Positions 1-7,800 of a stretch of DNA of 10,719 nt are shown here, one piece after another (position 1 is the stretch's first letter; each line of letters starts with the position of its first letter). Below the pieces are notes generated by a model. The model ran no database searches and was not told the DNA's origin. It saw only the letters and a program-made list of their open reading frames with translations. Both the position numbers and the translations under genes were made by a program. The DNA is from an uncultured Opitutia bacterium (lineage in GTDB: Bacteria > Verrucomicrobiota > Verrucomicrobiia > Opitutales > UBA953), in contig CAIVYX010000013.1 of assembly GCA_903910245.1 (NCBI GenBank), forward strand, positions 1-10,719. The letters are read 5' to 3'.

Positions 1-787
1 AGGCACGCACCTGCACACCGCCGCCGAGGGCGCCCTGCGTCTCGCCATGCGGAGCGAGGCCAGGCAGATCGTCGGCGGGCGGGCCTTCGAGGACGATGAC
101 GACGTCGGGCTTCGCGAGGCGCGCGGCGACGACCGCACCGCGGCAGCCGACTTCTTCCTGCACTGTCGCGACCGCGAGCAGATCGCACGGCGTCGCGGAG
201 GCGTCGAGCTCATGCGTCGCGAGCGTCAGCGCGGCCATGCCGACGCGATTATCAAAAGCTTTCGCCGAATAGAGACCGGGCTCGGCGAGGGCCGTGAACG
301 GGCCTTCCGGCACGACCGGATCGCCCGGGCGGATGCCGAGACGCGCGACGGATTCCGCCGAACGCGCGCCAATATCGACGAGCACCTTATCGGCCGAAGC
401 GGCCTGGGTGCCGCCCTGGTGAGGCGGGAGCGCGGCCACGATGCCGATGAATTCCTTCTGCGCGGAGCGGGACCAGACACGGAGACGTTGGGCGGCGAGG
501 ACGCCGTCAGGCCAGCCGCCGACGGGCGTCAGGCGAAGAAAGCCGTCGGGCGTGACCGCCTGAACGAGAAAACCAATCTCATCCATGTGGGCCGTGAGCA
601 CCACGCGTGGACCCTGCTTCTCTTTAGAGGGTGAGGCGAGCACGCCACCGAGGCCATCGGCCTGCAGCGTGCGGCCGCGGAGTTCGCGGACAAAGATCGC
701 GCGGACCGCGTCCTCGTGGCCGGATGTGCCGTGGGCTTGCGTGTAGGCCTCCAGCAGGCGGAGGGCTTCGGAAGGACGCTTGGACAT
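1..787 (-). CDS. M42 family metallo-aminopeptidase (glutamyl aminopeptidase / CelM-like), C-terminus outside window
   Basis: Reading the minus strand from the ATG at 787-785 gives an open frame of 262 residues that is still open at the left edge, so the C-terminus is missing (the family is usually about 340-360 residues). M42 hallmarks are visible in order: AHMDEIGF at residues 66-73 (first metal-ligand His), KAFDNRVG at 176-183 (bridging Asp), TVQEEVGCRGA at 208-218 (catalytic Glu plus Glu ligand) and VLEGPPADDLPG at 232-243 (acidic ligand in the E-type variant). The last His ligand would lie beyond the window. Family members are cytosolic, cobalt- or zinc-dependent aminopeptidases, often large TET-like oligomers that trim peptides. 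The gene lies 6 nt after the exbD-like stop and is probably cotranscribed with it. There is no good Shine-Dalgarno before the ATG, which fits translational coupling. The exact substrate cannot be told. Confidence 0.93.
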   Translation of the reverse strand, partial: MSKRPSEALRLLEAYTQAHGTSGHEDAVRAIFVRELRGRTLQADGLGGVLASPSKEKQGPRVVLTAHMDEIGFLVQAVTPDGFLRLTPVGGWPDGVLAAQRLRVWSRSAQKEFIGIVAALPPHQGGTQAASADKVLVDIGARSAESVARLGIRPGDPVVPEGPFTALAEPGLYSAKAFDNRVGMAALTLATHELDASATPCDLLAVATVQEEVGCRGAVVAARLAKPDVVIVLEGPPADDLPGLAPHGETQGALGGGVQVRA

Positions 788-793
788 GGAAAA

Positions 794-1195
794 TTAGCGC
801 GGCTGGCGGGTCTGTAGGCGCGGCTTCAGCCCGGCCTTGGCGACCGCGTCGAGCGCGTGGACGGCAGCGCCCGTAAGCGAACGCTCATCGGCGACGATCA
901 CGACTTCAGTGCCCGGCGACTTCAGCGCGTGGTCGACGAGGGCCTTAGAGAGAGCGGCGGCGGCGATCTCCTTCCCTTCCAGGTAGAGCTTGCCGTCGCG
1001 GTCAACGCCCACGACGAGCGTCGTAGCCGGCGTCCCTTCGGTGCCGGCGGAAGCCGTCGGCGGGATGATCGCCATCGTACTGGATTGGTCGAGTCGGCCG
1101 CTGATGAGCAGGAAGAAAACCAGCACCACCATCACGTCGATGAGCGGCACCACATTGATGTCGGTGCGGCGGCGGCGGGCGACGACGAGGCTCAT
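794..1195 (-). CDS. exbD: ExbD/TolR family biopolymer transport protein
   Basis: This 133-residue protein has the ExbD/TolR layout. A short basic cytoplasmic N-terminus (VARRRRTD) is followed by one membrane helix at about residues 13-36, INVVPLIDVMVVLVFFLLIS, with the conserved Asp in PLIDVM that carries protons in this family. A periplasmic domain of about 95 residues follows, with the VGVDRDGKLYLEGKEI beta-hairpin and a TEVVIVADERSLTGAAVHALDAVAKAGL segment typical of the family. Its ATG overlaps the upstream exbB-like stop codon by 4 bp (ATGA), so the two are translationally coupled and should form one inner-membrane proton-driven complex. No TonB or TolA gene is present in the window. ExbD-like and TolR-like functions cannot be separated from the sequence alone, and the symbol names the family. 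Confidence 0.92.
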   Translation of the reverse strand: MSLVVARRRRTDINVVPLIDVMVVLVFFLLISGRLDQSSTMAIIPPTASAGTEGTPATTLVVGVDRDGKLYLEGKEIAAAALSKALVDHALKSPGTEVVIVADERSLTGAAVHALDAVAKAGLKPRLQTRQPR

Positions 1196-1743
1196 CGACG
1201 GCGGGCTTCCAGCGCTTCGACAAGTACGTCGAGGCGGGAAGAAAGAATCTCCAGGCGGCGGCCGAGCCAGTTGGCGGCGATGAGCGCTGGGATCGCGATA
1301 CAGAGGCCGATCATCGTCGTGCTCAGTGCGAGGCCAACGCCACGGGTGAGCGTCTGGGAATCAGGCAGGCCTTGTTCAGGAAAGAGTGTCGCCAAGCCAG
1401 TCACCGTGCCGAGCAGGCCGAGGAGCGGAGCGGCGGCGACGATACTGTCGAGGAGGTGCAGGCCGCGATGGAGACGGATCAGCTCATTGCGCGTCCACGC
1501 CTTAAGCACTTCGCCGGAAGCGCCGTCCTTCCAGCGTTGCACCAAACGGCCCGCGACGGACTCACCGTCGGCCGGTCCGACCTGATCGAGGTTACCGTTC
1601 AAGACCGACTTTAGCACCGACTCCGGGGCCACGCGCGAAACACGCAGCGCCAACGCACGTTCCACGACCAGGAAGACGGCGAGCAGCGAGCAGAGCGCGA
1701 GCGGCCAGATGAAAATGCCGGCGCCTTGGAGTAGGGTTTGCAC
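1192..1743 (-). CDS. exbB: MotA/TolQ/ExbB family proton channel protein
   Basis: This is a 183-residue inner-membrane protein when started at the GTG at 1743. That start is preferred because a strong ribosome binding site (GGGGAGG, 1752-1758 on the minus strand) sits 8 nt before it. A TTG at 1767 would add 8 residues but has no such site. Three hydrophobic segments are seen: near residues 9-30 (IFIWPLALCSLLAVFLVVERAL), around APLLGLLGTVTGLATLF, and around GVGLALSTTMIGLCIAIPALIAANWL. The last two carry the family-typical GLLGTVTGL and ALSTTMIGL motifs. The large cytoplasmic loop lies between helices 1 and 2. The gene is first in an exbB-exbD-peptidase operon. It should form the pentameric channel around an ExbD dimer and use proton flow to drive an envelope process. 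At 183 residues it is slightly shorter than typical ExbB (about 210-245). Confidence 0.9.
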   Translation of the reverse strand: MQTLLQGAGIFIWPLALCSLLAVFLVVERALALRVSRVAPESVLKSVLNGNLDQVGPADGESVAGRLVQRWKDGASGEVLKAWTRNELIRLHRGLHLLDSIVAAAPLLGLLGTVTGLATLFPEQGLPDSQTLTRGVGLALSTTMIGLCIAIPALIAANWLGRRLEILSSRLDVLVEALEARRR

Positions 1744-1751
1744 GCCAAGAG

Positions 1752-1758
1752 CCTCCCC
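1752..1758 (-). promoter_or_regulatory. Ribosome binding site that sets the exbB start
   Basis: Read on the minus strand, GGGGAGG is followed by 8 nt and then GTG at 1743. This is the best Shine-Dalgarno match near the beginning of the frame and argues for the GTG start over the upstream TTG at 1767. Confidence 0.6.
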
Positions 1759-1817
1759 AAACCCCAAAGAGTCGCAAGCCCACTCTTTAAAAGCCGATTT
1801 TATGACTTTATATGAAG

Positions 1818-1837
1818 TTTAAATGATTTTAAATGAT
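1818..1837. repeat. Two perfect tandem copies of a 10-bp unit in the divergent promoter region
   Basis: TTTAAATGAT occurs at 1818-1827 and again at 1828-1837, followed by a degenerate partial third copy. One full helical turn per unit would place both copies on the same DNA face, so it could be an operator for the divergent genes. It could also be chance in AT-rich DNA. Confidence 0.4.
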
Positions 1838-1890
1838 TTAACTGAATCTTTTGAAACAAATGCGAATAACCAATTCTTTGACTTTCACCT

Positions 1891-1897
1891 AGGGGAG
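1891..1897 (+). promoter_or_regulatory. Possible ribosome binding site upstream of the giant gene
   Basis: AGGGGAG lies 6 nt before an in-frame TTG (1904) and 27 nt before the ATG at 1925. If used, translation would start at the TTG and add seven residues (MDLPPFT) before the MRLKRSGF sequence. The ATG itself has no clear Shine-Dalgarno, so the start is uncertain between these two codons. Confidence 0.4.
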
Positions 1898-1924
1898 TTT
1901 ACCTTGGATTTACCCCCATTTACT

Positions 1925-4900
1925 ATGAGACTTAAACGCTCAGGTTTCTCCCTCGTTCTGTCACTTACCATCATGGCTGCCATGGTGATGATGGTGATCG
2001 TTCTCGCCTCGTTCCTCCAGGTCGAGAGCCGCCTCGCCCAGAGCCACGCCGGCTACCTGCGCGCCCGCTATAACGCCCTCGCCGCCGCGCGTATCGCCGT
2101 AGGCCAGCTGCAGCAGCTTGCCGGACCCGACCAGCGTGTGACCATGCGCGCGGACATGTACGCCGACAATGAAGTCAGTGTCGGCGGCAAGGATGCCACC
2201 ACGATCACGCCCGTACGCACCTCCGGTGCCCACAACATTAACAACGCCCCGGCGAACACGAAACTCTCGCACCAGAAGCGCTACCTCACCGGCGTCTGGG
2301 CCACCGGTGGCATCGACAGCACGCGTACCCGTGACTGGGACGTGACGAACCCGACCGAATCGCGACTCTTCCTCGGCTGGCTCGCCTCTCCTTTCGACGT
2401 CGGCCCCGACGCCGAGACCTCGGGCGACCCCGTCAACTACCTCGCCAACCGTACCTTCTTCGAAACATACACAGATCTCCCAACCGGCCTCAACCGACGC
2501 CGGGCGATCATGACGACCGGCTCGGAAGGCCAGGCCCTGCTCGACGGCCTGGCGACCGCCATCTCGGATCCGGCGGACTTACTGGTCCCGCTCGTTTCCT
2601 ACGGAACCGTCGACCTCCCGGCTGGCCTGACTTCATTCCAGCGCAACTACATGGGCGCCGTCGACGCGCGCCCGCAGCCATTACCCGGCCCCGCGTTTGC
2701 GGATGGCAAGACCCTCGGTGCCAACGGTCGCTACGCTTTCTGGATCGGCGACGAAGGCGTGAAGGCGAAGGTCAATCTGCCTGATTATTACGCGGCCACC
2801 GCCAACGGGAAATTCCTCTCCAACAACCCATGGGACAAGGGTTTCGCGGGCTCCGCGACGCAACGCAACTCCATCGGTACCATCGGCGGCGCCGGCGACC
2901 CGATCAAGGAAGGCGTCAACGCCAAGGGAAGCCTCCCGGCCGGCTTCAACTTCGACACTTGGCGCGCCAAGGACATCGCCGATTCGGAAGATAACCCGCA
3001 GGCCTACCAGCTCTCCAAGGCTGTCGGGATGTCCGGGCTCTCCGCATGGGCATACAAGATGGGCGGCAACTCCGTCGCCGCCGGTGACGCGATGAACAAG
3101 GCCGTCAAGATCCTCTGGCACGACGTCACCACTTATTCCTACTCCACCCTGACCGACACCTATAACGGCGGCGTGAAGGTCGACCTTTCGACGGCCTTCG
3201 AACTACCGTACACGATGTTCCGCGGCGTCGAGATGTATCCTGGCCAAAAGGACTCTGCGATCACCTCTGACGTCAAACTGCGCAAGCAGTCCTGGTTCCA
3301 TGGCTCGCCAAACATCAGCACCAACGCCAGCGGCCTAGCCGTCGACTTGGACTACAATCGCCCGAACCTCGTCGACAAGCTCGGCTCGGACAACGACCTT
3401 CTGCTCGCCTCACCCCGCGCATCCGAGTGGGCACCGCGCTACCTCAAGGGCCTGCTAGGCTCGTCTTACTCCACCCTCGTCACGCGTAATGGCAGCGAGA
3501 CCCCGGAGCGCCTCGGCTTCGTCTACGAAGCCCCGCTGCGCTCGGCGCTCTTCAACTCCAACCGCCAGCTGGCGACGACGATCTTCGGCCCGAATGCCGC
3601 CGGCTCGAACACCAACCGCATCGCGGCCATGCCTTGGTCCGAACTCAGCGTGACCTCGGTCGAGAATCTGCTCGGCCGCATCTCGCGCGGGCCGACTTGG
3701 GATCTCTACCGCAACTATTACCGCATGTATAAGCGTGAGACCGAGGCCGCGGCCGACGTCTCTGGCAACGCCCTGCGGGGACTCAAGCCCGCCGCCGACG
3801 CCGTCGCCGCCCGCGGTGTCGAGCCACTGACTTACGCCACCGGCAACACGAAAGCCCCGATGCAGCGCGGTCGCGACACCAAACTCAACCCGAACTACGT
3901 CGCCGTCACACCTCCAGCCGGCCACTTCGCCAGCGGCGGCGCCGCCAACGGTAAGTATTTCTATCGGAACAACCTCGCCGCGCCGAGCGACGCCCCGAGC
4001 TTCCAGGGCGAACAGCGCCTGCGCTACCCGAACCTGCTGGTGAACAAATATTCGGCCGGCCAGATGAACTTTGACCGCCTCGGCCTCGCCAAGCCCAACA
4101 CAACCTCGAATGACGCGTCCTTCGACAACCCTCCGCAGTTGAGCACGCGCACCTGGCCGACCTCGATGAGCCTCACGCCGAGCATCATCCGTTTCTCGAT
4201 GGTGTTCTCGGGCGTCTTCCAAGACCCGAGCTCCACCGATCTTAATGGCATGATCGGCGTCTCCGTCGACCCTGTCCTTGTCGTCCATAATCCTTACGAT
4301 ACCGCAATCGAGTTCGAAGGCATCGCCATGGTGAGCAATGGCGACGCTCTGCCCTACATCTTCGACGTTTCCGTCTCGTCCTGGGCTTTCACCTCGACGC
4401 ATTGGCAATATTACGACCCCACCCGCGGCGGGCCCAAGGCGACAATCAACGAGCCTAAGCCCAAGACCGACCCGTTGTGGGCCGGCGAGAATGTAATCCG
4501 GCCGATCGCCCTGGGTGAGGTCGCCCTTGGTGACGGCGCTTACGACAACCGCTCCTTTTCCTTCCGGGCCGTTGCCGGATCCGGCAAGAAGTTCCGCCTC
4601 GAACCTGGCGAAGTCAAGGTGCTCAGCCCGAAAAACCTCGGCGGGGGCTTTAAGTCAACCCGCGCCAGCAACACCGCAATCGTCACGGACGACTTCGGCT
4701 ACGACCTCGGTAACAGCGCAGTCTACAAGATGACCCCGTTCGCTAACGTTCGCTTCCGCGAGTCGGGCGACGTCTCGACGCAGTGGCGCGAAGGCTCGCC
4801 GGGCCCTGACGCCCGCTTGTGGACGTGGGGCTTCATGCCCAACCACCCGACGACCAACGTCTCCTTCCTGGTCACCAATCCGCCGGCGATTGGCTACTTC

Positions 4901-7795
4901 GGCAACTACTGTACGACGATCACGACCGCTTACGCCATGCACGAAGCGCTGGATCTATGGAATAAGGTCGTGAATTCGCGAAGGCTGAAAGACGCCTTCC
5001 CGACTTGGGATGGTACCGCAAAGAAGCTGCAGGCGATTCTGGGCACCCCGCCGCCGGGTAATTTGCCGAACCGACCACTCACCTTCACCGTCCGCAATTC
5101 TGGCTGGGTAAACTACCAAGATTGCGTCGTCGGCGAAGAGGGCCTCCGAGGTTCCGCCAACTTCATCTACCCTCGCCGGCGCAACGGCACCACGCAGGTC
5201 GGCGGCCACCAGAGCTGGAACTTCTACCTCATCGGCCAGAAGAGCATCGACGGCCGACAGGACCTGAGCCCCACCCGTCGCTGGTTCGGCGCGCCGGATT
5301 ACTCGAACCAGAACGATGGAAATTTCGTGTACGAAGGCGTCGAGACCGCCAGCGGCACCCACATGGTCGACGAACCACTGCTGCTCAGTTTCCACGGCCT
5401 CACCTCGGGTTGGCCCATGTACGGCAACGATAACGGCCACTGGTCCAACATCATCCAGCCGAACGAAGACTGGAAGAAGTACATGCCAGGCAACCTGACG
5501 GTGCAGCCGCCCGACTACCGCATCGCCGCCCGCTCCCTCGCCACCAGCCTCAAGCCGGACGTGTACAACGCCGGCGGCAGCAGCACCGGCAACGTCGAAT
5601 ACGGTCCGATTATCGACCCGGAATTCGGCGCCCCGGAAGTCACCGGCAGCAAGGCCGGTACGCTCAACGGACGCATCCAGGGCTACGTGTTGCCGAACTC
5701 GGGCGGCCTGAAGCACCAGTTCTTCATGACGGACTTCCTGCTACGCTCGGCGGATATGACCGCCAACACGCTCAACAAGTGGTACCCTGAGGACAAGAAG
5801 ACGCCGAACGCCCTGCCCTTCAAATTCCAGTTCGTTTACGGCAGCGACGGCCTCGAAGTGAAGTGGGAAGGCCAGGTCGTCGACACCCTCCGCACCCCGA
5901 AGGAGATGCTCAACGCCCCGATGTCGCCCTACTTCATCAGCGTCCGCCCGCAGCAGGCCCACCTCTACGGCTACGACGGCAAGGCGCACTCTCCGATCGG
6001 CTGGGTGCTCTCGCAGCGCCAGCTCATCTCGCCCGACGGAGACAACAAGAACCTCGAAGTGGATACCTCGCTGCAGCACGCCTACTGGGGCGCCAGCGTC
6101 GACCCCTCGACCGATCAGCGCTCGGACGTCGTAATCTTCCCGATTCCCCGCCGTCCATTGCTCTCGCTCGCCCAGCTCGGTTCCGCCGGCTTCGCCCAGG
6201 TCAATACCGACGCCGACTTCACCGTCGGTTCGTCGTTCGCTAATCCTGGCATCAACGACCTGACGAAGATTACGGAATGGCCCGGCCCGAAAGATCAGGC
6301 TGGCGATGACCTCCCCACGCCGGAAGTCGGCTATGTCGCCAAGCACGAAGGCACGCGCATCACCCGCAACTACGCGAACGTCCGCACCGACCATGCCTTC
6401 GCCGCAAACCTCGCGCTGTGGGATTCCTATTACTTCAGCGGCCTGAATATGCAGGCGAATTCCTACTCGCTGCCCGGCGACATGCGCGCCTTCCCAGCGG
6501 GCCCCGACCTCCCGACGGACGCCAACCTCGCGGCCGACCAGAAAGAAGCCCTGAAGAAAGCCTCCGGCAATCTCTCGTCCTTTGACCCGACTTCATTCGC
6601 GGAGATCAAGACTGCGCTTGAAGCCGGCTACAATCCGCTCGCGAACAAGCGCATGTCCTTCCTGCCGGACGGCCGCGCGGCCGTCGCCGACGGCAGCTTC
6701 CCCGCGCCGACCGAATTCCCGCACCCGACCTATCTCTCGCGCAATGCGCTCTACGAAGGTGGCTTCAACGTGAACTCGACCTCCAAGCAGGCCTGGAAGG
6801 CCGTGCTCGCCGGCATGAAGGGGCAGACCATGCCGGACGGTACGTCGACGACTGGCACCGTGCTCACCAAGTTTGCGCGCTCATTCAAACCCTCAGCCGG
6901 CACCGTCGGCCCGTGGAACACGTTCCGCGAACTCACCGATGCTGAAATTGATGACCTCGCCTCCCAAGTGGTGAAGGAAATCCGCGACCGTGGTCCGTTC
7001 ATGTCGCTCGGCGACTTCATCAACCGACGCCTCCTCGCCGCCGACCACGGCCTCAAGGGGGCGCTGCAAGCCGCCATCGACGCGTCGAAGATCAACGACA
7101 AGGCCATCGATGACGCCGCGGCGGGCGGCCCGAATCCCCTCGCAGGGGGCGTCTTCGAGCATCCCCCGGCCTCGGACTGGAACGACTACAACAGGCGCAA
7201 CGACACGACGAACTTCAAGGTCACCGACGGCGTTTGGTCCTTCATCAAGAACGGCCCGGCCTACGCCCGGAGCAGCCCGCGCTTCCCTCGCCTCGCCGCG
7301 ATGAGCCGTAAGGGTAAGTACGTCACGGCACCGAATAGCGTGACGGACGCGACCGCCGGCCTCGGTGCCCCGCAGGTCGTCACGCAGATGGACGTGCTGA
7401 ATTCCGTCGGCCCCAACCTGACGCCCCGCTCCGACACGTTCACCGTCCGCGCGTACGGTGAGGCTCTCGATAACGCCGGCAACACCATCGGCCGTGCCTG
7501 GGTGGAGGTCGTCGTGCAGCGCACCCCGACCCTCATGTCTCCGTCGGCCAAAGGGCCGTCTTACGACGAAGCGAGCCGCCGCAAGCTCGCCTACCGCGTG
7601 AATGGCAGCGGCACCCTCGAGTACGACAATATTCCCGTCCTCGATCCTTACGAAAGCGTGAACGCCAACGGATCCCTAGGCGGCCTGCCCACCGGCTACT
7701 CGCCGACGGACAAGGATAGCTGGATCATCAACCGGCACCTCGGTCGACGCTTCAAGACCACCTCGATCCGCTGGCTCAACGCCAACGAAATCTGA
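1925..7795 (+). CDS. Giant pseudopilin-like protein, probable Verru_Chthon cassette protein A family
   Basis: The product is 1956 residues from ATG 1925. The N-terminus MRLKRSGFSLVLSLTIMAA and what follows to about residue 30 form one membrane helix preceded by basic residues and GF, like a type IV prepilin or GspK/PilX-type minor pilin, but without the usual Glu at position +5. After it come an amphipathic helix (QVESRLAQSHAGYLRARYNA) and GPDQRVTMRADM. YAFWIGDEGVKAKVNL recalls the DExxK-N segment of GspK-like proteins. From about residue 1670, LTDAEIDDLASQVV leads into RGPFMSLGDFINRR, and the C-terminus has DTFTVRAYGEA and RAWVEVVVQR. These blocks match my memory of Verru_Chthon cassette protein A. 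Only two cysteines are seen (residues 996 and 1067), a possible disulfide. The bulk has no recognised domain. A TTG at 1904, 6 nt after AGGGGAG, is an alternative start. It is probably envelope- or surface-located, function unknown. Confidence 0.7.
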   Translation: MRLKRSGFSLVLSLTIMAAMVMMVIVLASFLQVESRLAQSHAGYLRARYNALAAARIAVGQLQQLAGPDQRVTMRADMYADNEVSVGGKDATTITPVRTSGAHNINNAPANTKLSHQKRYLTGVWATGGIDSTRTRDWDVTNPTESRLFLGWLASPFDVGPDAETSGDPVNYLANRTFFETYTDLPTGLNRRRAIMTTGSEGQALLDGLATAISDPADLLVPLVSYGTVDLPAGLTSFQRNYMGAVDARPQPLPGPAFADGKTLGANGRYAFWIGDEGVKAKVNLPDYYAATANGKFLSNNPWDKGFAGSATQRNSIGTIGGAGDPIKEGVNAKGSLPAGFNFDTWRAKDIADSEDNPQAYQLSKAVGMSGLSAWAYKMGGNSVAAGDAMNKAVKILWHDVTTYSYSTLTDTYNGGVKVDLSTAFELPYTMFRGVEMYPGQKDSAITSDVKLRKQSWFHGSPNISTNASGLAVDLDYNRPNLVDKLGSDNDLLLASPRASEWAPRYLKGLLGSSYSTLVTRNGSETPERLGFVYEAPLRSALFNSNRQLATTIFGPNAAGSNTNRIAAMPWSELSVTSVENLLGRISRGPTWDLYRNYYRMYKRETEAAADVSGNALRGLKPAADAVAARGVEPLTYATGNTKAPMQRGRDTKLNPNYVAVTPPAGHFASGGAANGKYFYRNNLAAPSDAPSFQGEQRLRYPNLLVNKYSAGQMNFDRLGLAKPNTTSNDASFDNPPQLSTRTWPTSMSLTPSIIRFSMVFSGVFQDPSSTDLNGMIGVSVDPVLVVHNPYDTAIEFEGIAMVSNGDALPYIFDVSVSSWAFTSTHWQYYDPTRGGPKATINEPKPKTDPLWAGENVIRPIALGEVALGDGAYDNRSFSFRAVAGSGKKFRLEPGEVKVLSPKNLGGGFKSTRASNTAIVTDDFGYDLGNSAVYKMTPFANVRFRESGDVSTQWREGSPGPDARLWTWGFMPNHPTTNVSFLVTNPPAIGYFGNYCTTITTAYAMHEALDLWNKVVNSRRLKDAFPTWDGTAKKLQAILGTPPPGNLPNRPLTFTVRNSGWVNYQDCVVGEEGLRGSANFIYPRRRNGTTQVGGHQSWNFYLIGQKSIDGRQDLSPTRRWFGAPDYSNQNDGNFVYEGVETASGTHMVDEPLLLSFHGLTSGWPMYGNDNGHWSNIIQPNEDWKKYMPGNLTVQPPDYRIAARSLATSLKPDVYNAGGSSTGNVEYGPIIDPEFGAPEVTGSKAGTLNGRIQGYVLPNSGGLKHQFFMTDFLLRSADMTANTLNKWYPEDKKTPNALPFKFQFVYGSDGLEVKWEGQVVDTLRTPKEMLNAPMSPYFISVRPQQAHLYGYDGKAHSPIGWVLSQRQLISPDGDNKNLEVDTSLQHAYWGASVDPSTDQRSDVVIFPIPRRPLLSLAQLGSAGFAQVNTDADFTVGSSFANPGINDLTKITEWPGPKDQAGDDLPTPEVGYVAKHEGTRITRNYANVRTDHAFAANLALWDSYYFSGLNMQANSYSLPGDMRAFPAGPDLPTDANLAADQKEALKKASGNLSSFDPTSFAEIKTALEAGYNPLANKRMSFLPDGRAAVADGSFPAPTEFPHPTYLSRNALYEGGFNVNSTSKQAWKAVLAGMKGQTMPDGTSTTGTVLTKFARSFKPSAGTVGPWNTFRELTDAEIDDLASQVVKEIRDRGPFMSLGDFINRRLLAADHGLKGALQAAIDASKINDKAIDDAAAGGPNPLAGGVFEHPPASDWNDYNRRNDTTNFKVTDGVWSFIKNGPAYARSSPRFPRLAAMSRKGKYVTAPNSVTDATAGLGAPQVVTQMDVLNSVGPNLTPRSDTFTVRAYGEALDNAGNTIGRAWVEVVVQRTPTLMSPSAKGPSYDEASRRKLAYRVNGSGTLEYDNIPVLDPYESVNANGSLGGLPTGYSPTDKDSWIINRHLGRRFKTTSIRWLNANEI

Positions 7796-7800
7796 TTCTG

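Larger units (their letters stand above)
1744..1924. promoter_or_regulatory. AT-rich divergent intergenic region, presumed promoters
   Basis: About 180 nt separate the exbB operon (minus) from the giant gene (plus). The segment from about 1785 to 1890 is markedly AT-rich in an otherwise GC-rich window, as expected for a region opening in both directions. No convincing -35/-10 pair with correct spacing was found on either strand, so no individual promoter is called. Loose -10-like strings (TATATG on plus, CATAAAAT on minus) occur. The region also holds a 10-bp tandem repeat (1818-1837) and a purine-rich AGGGGAG at 1891-1897. Confidence 0.45.

Noticed and set aside
47..634. Plus-strand ORF of 195 codons at the left end
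   Set aside because: It is antisense to the M42 peptidase frame, which carries all the expected metal-site motifs. The plus translation is Arg/Asp/Gly-rich without any motif.
857..1585. Plus-strand ORF of 242 codons over exbB/exbD
   Set aside because: It is antisense to two well-recognised membrane protein genes, and its translation is low-complexity with no domain.
1823..1924. Start of the giant gene at the ATG at 1823
   Set aside because: It would put 34 residues from AT-rich intergenic DNA ahead of the basic membrane-anchor sequence and has no ribosome binding site.
3455..4408. Long minus-strand ORF (317 codons) inside the giant gene; similar ones at 4955-5716 and 5741-6394
   Set aside because: These lie antisense to a clear coding frame in GC-rich DNA, have Arg/Gly/Val/Ala-heavy translations with no recognisable motif, and are expected shadows.
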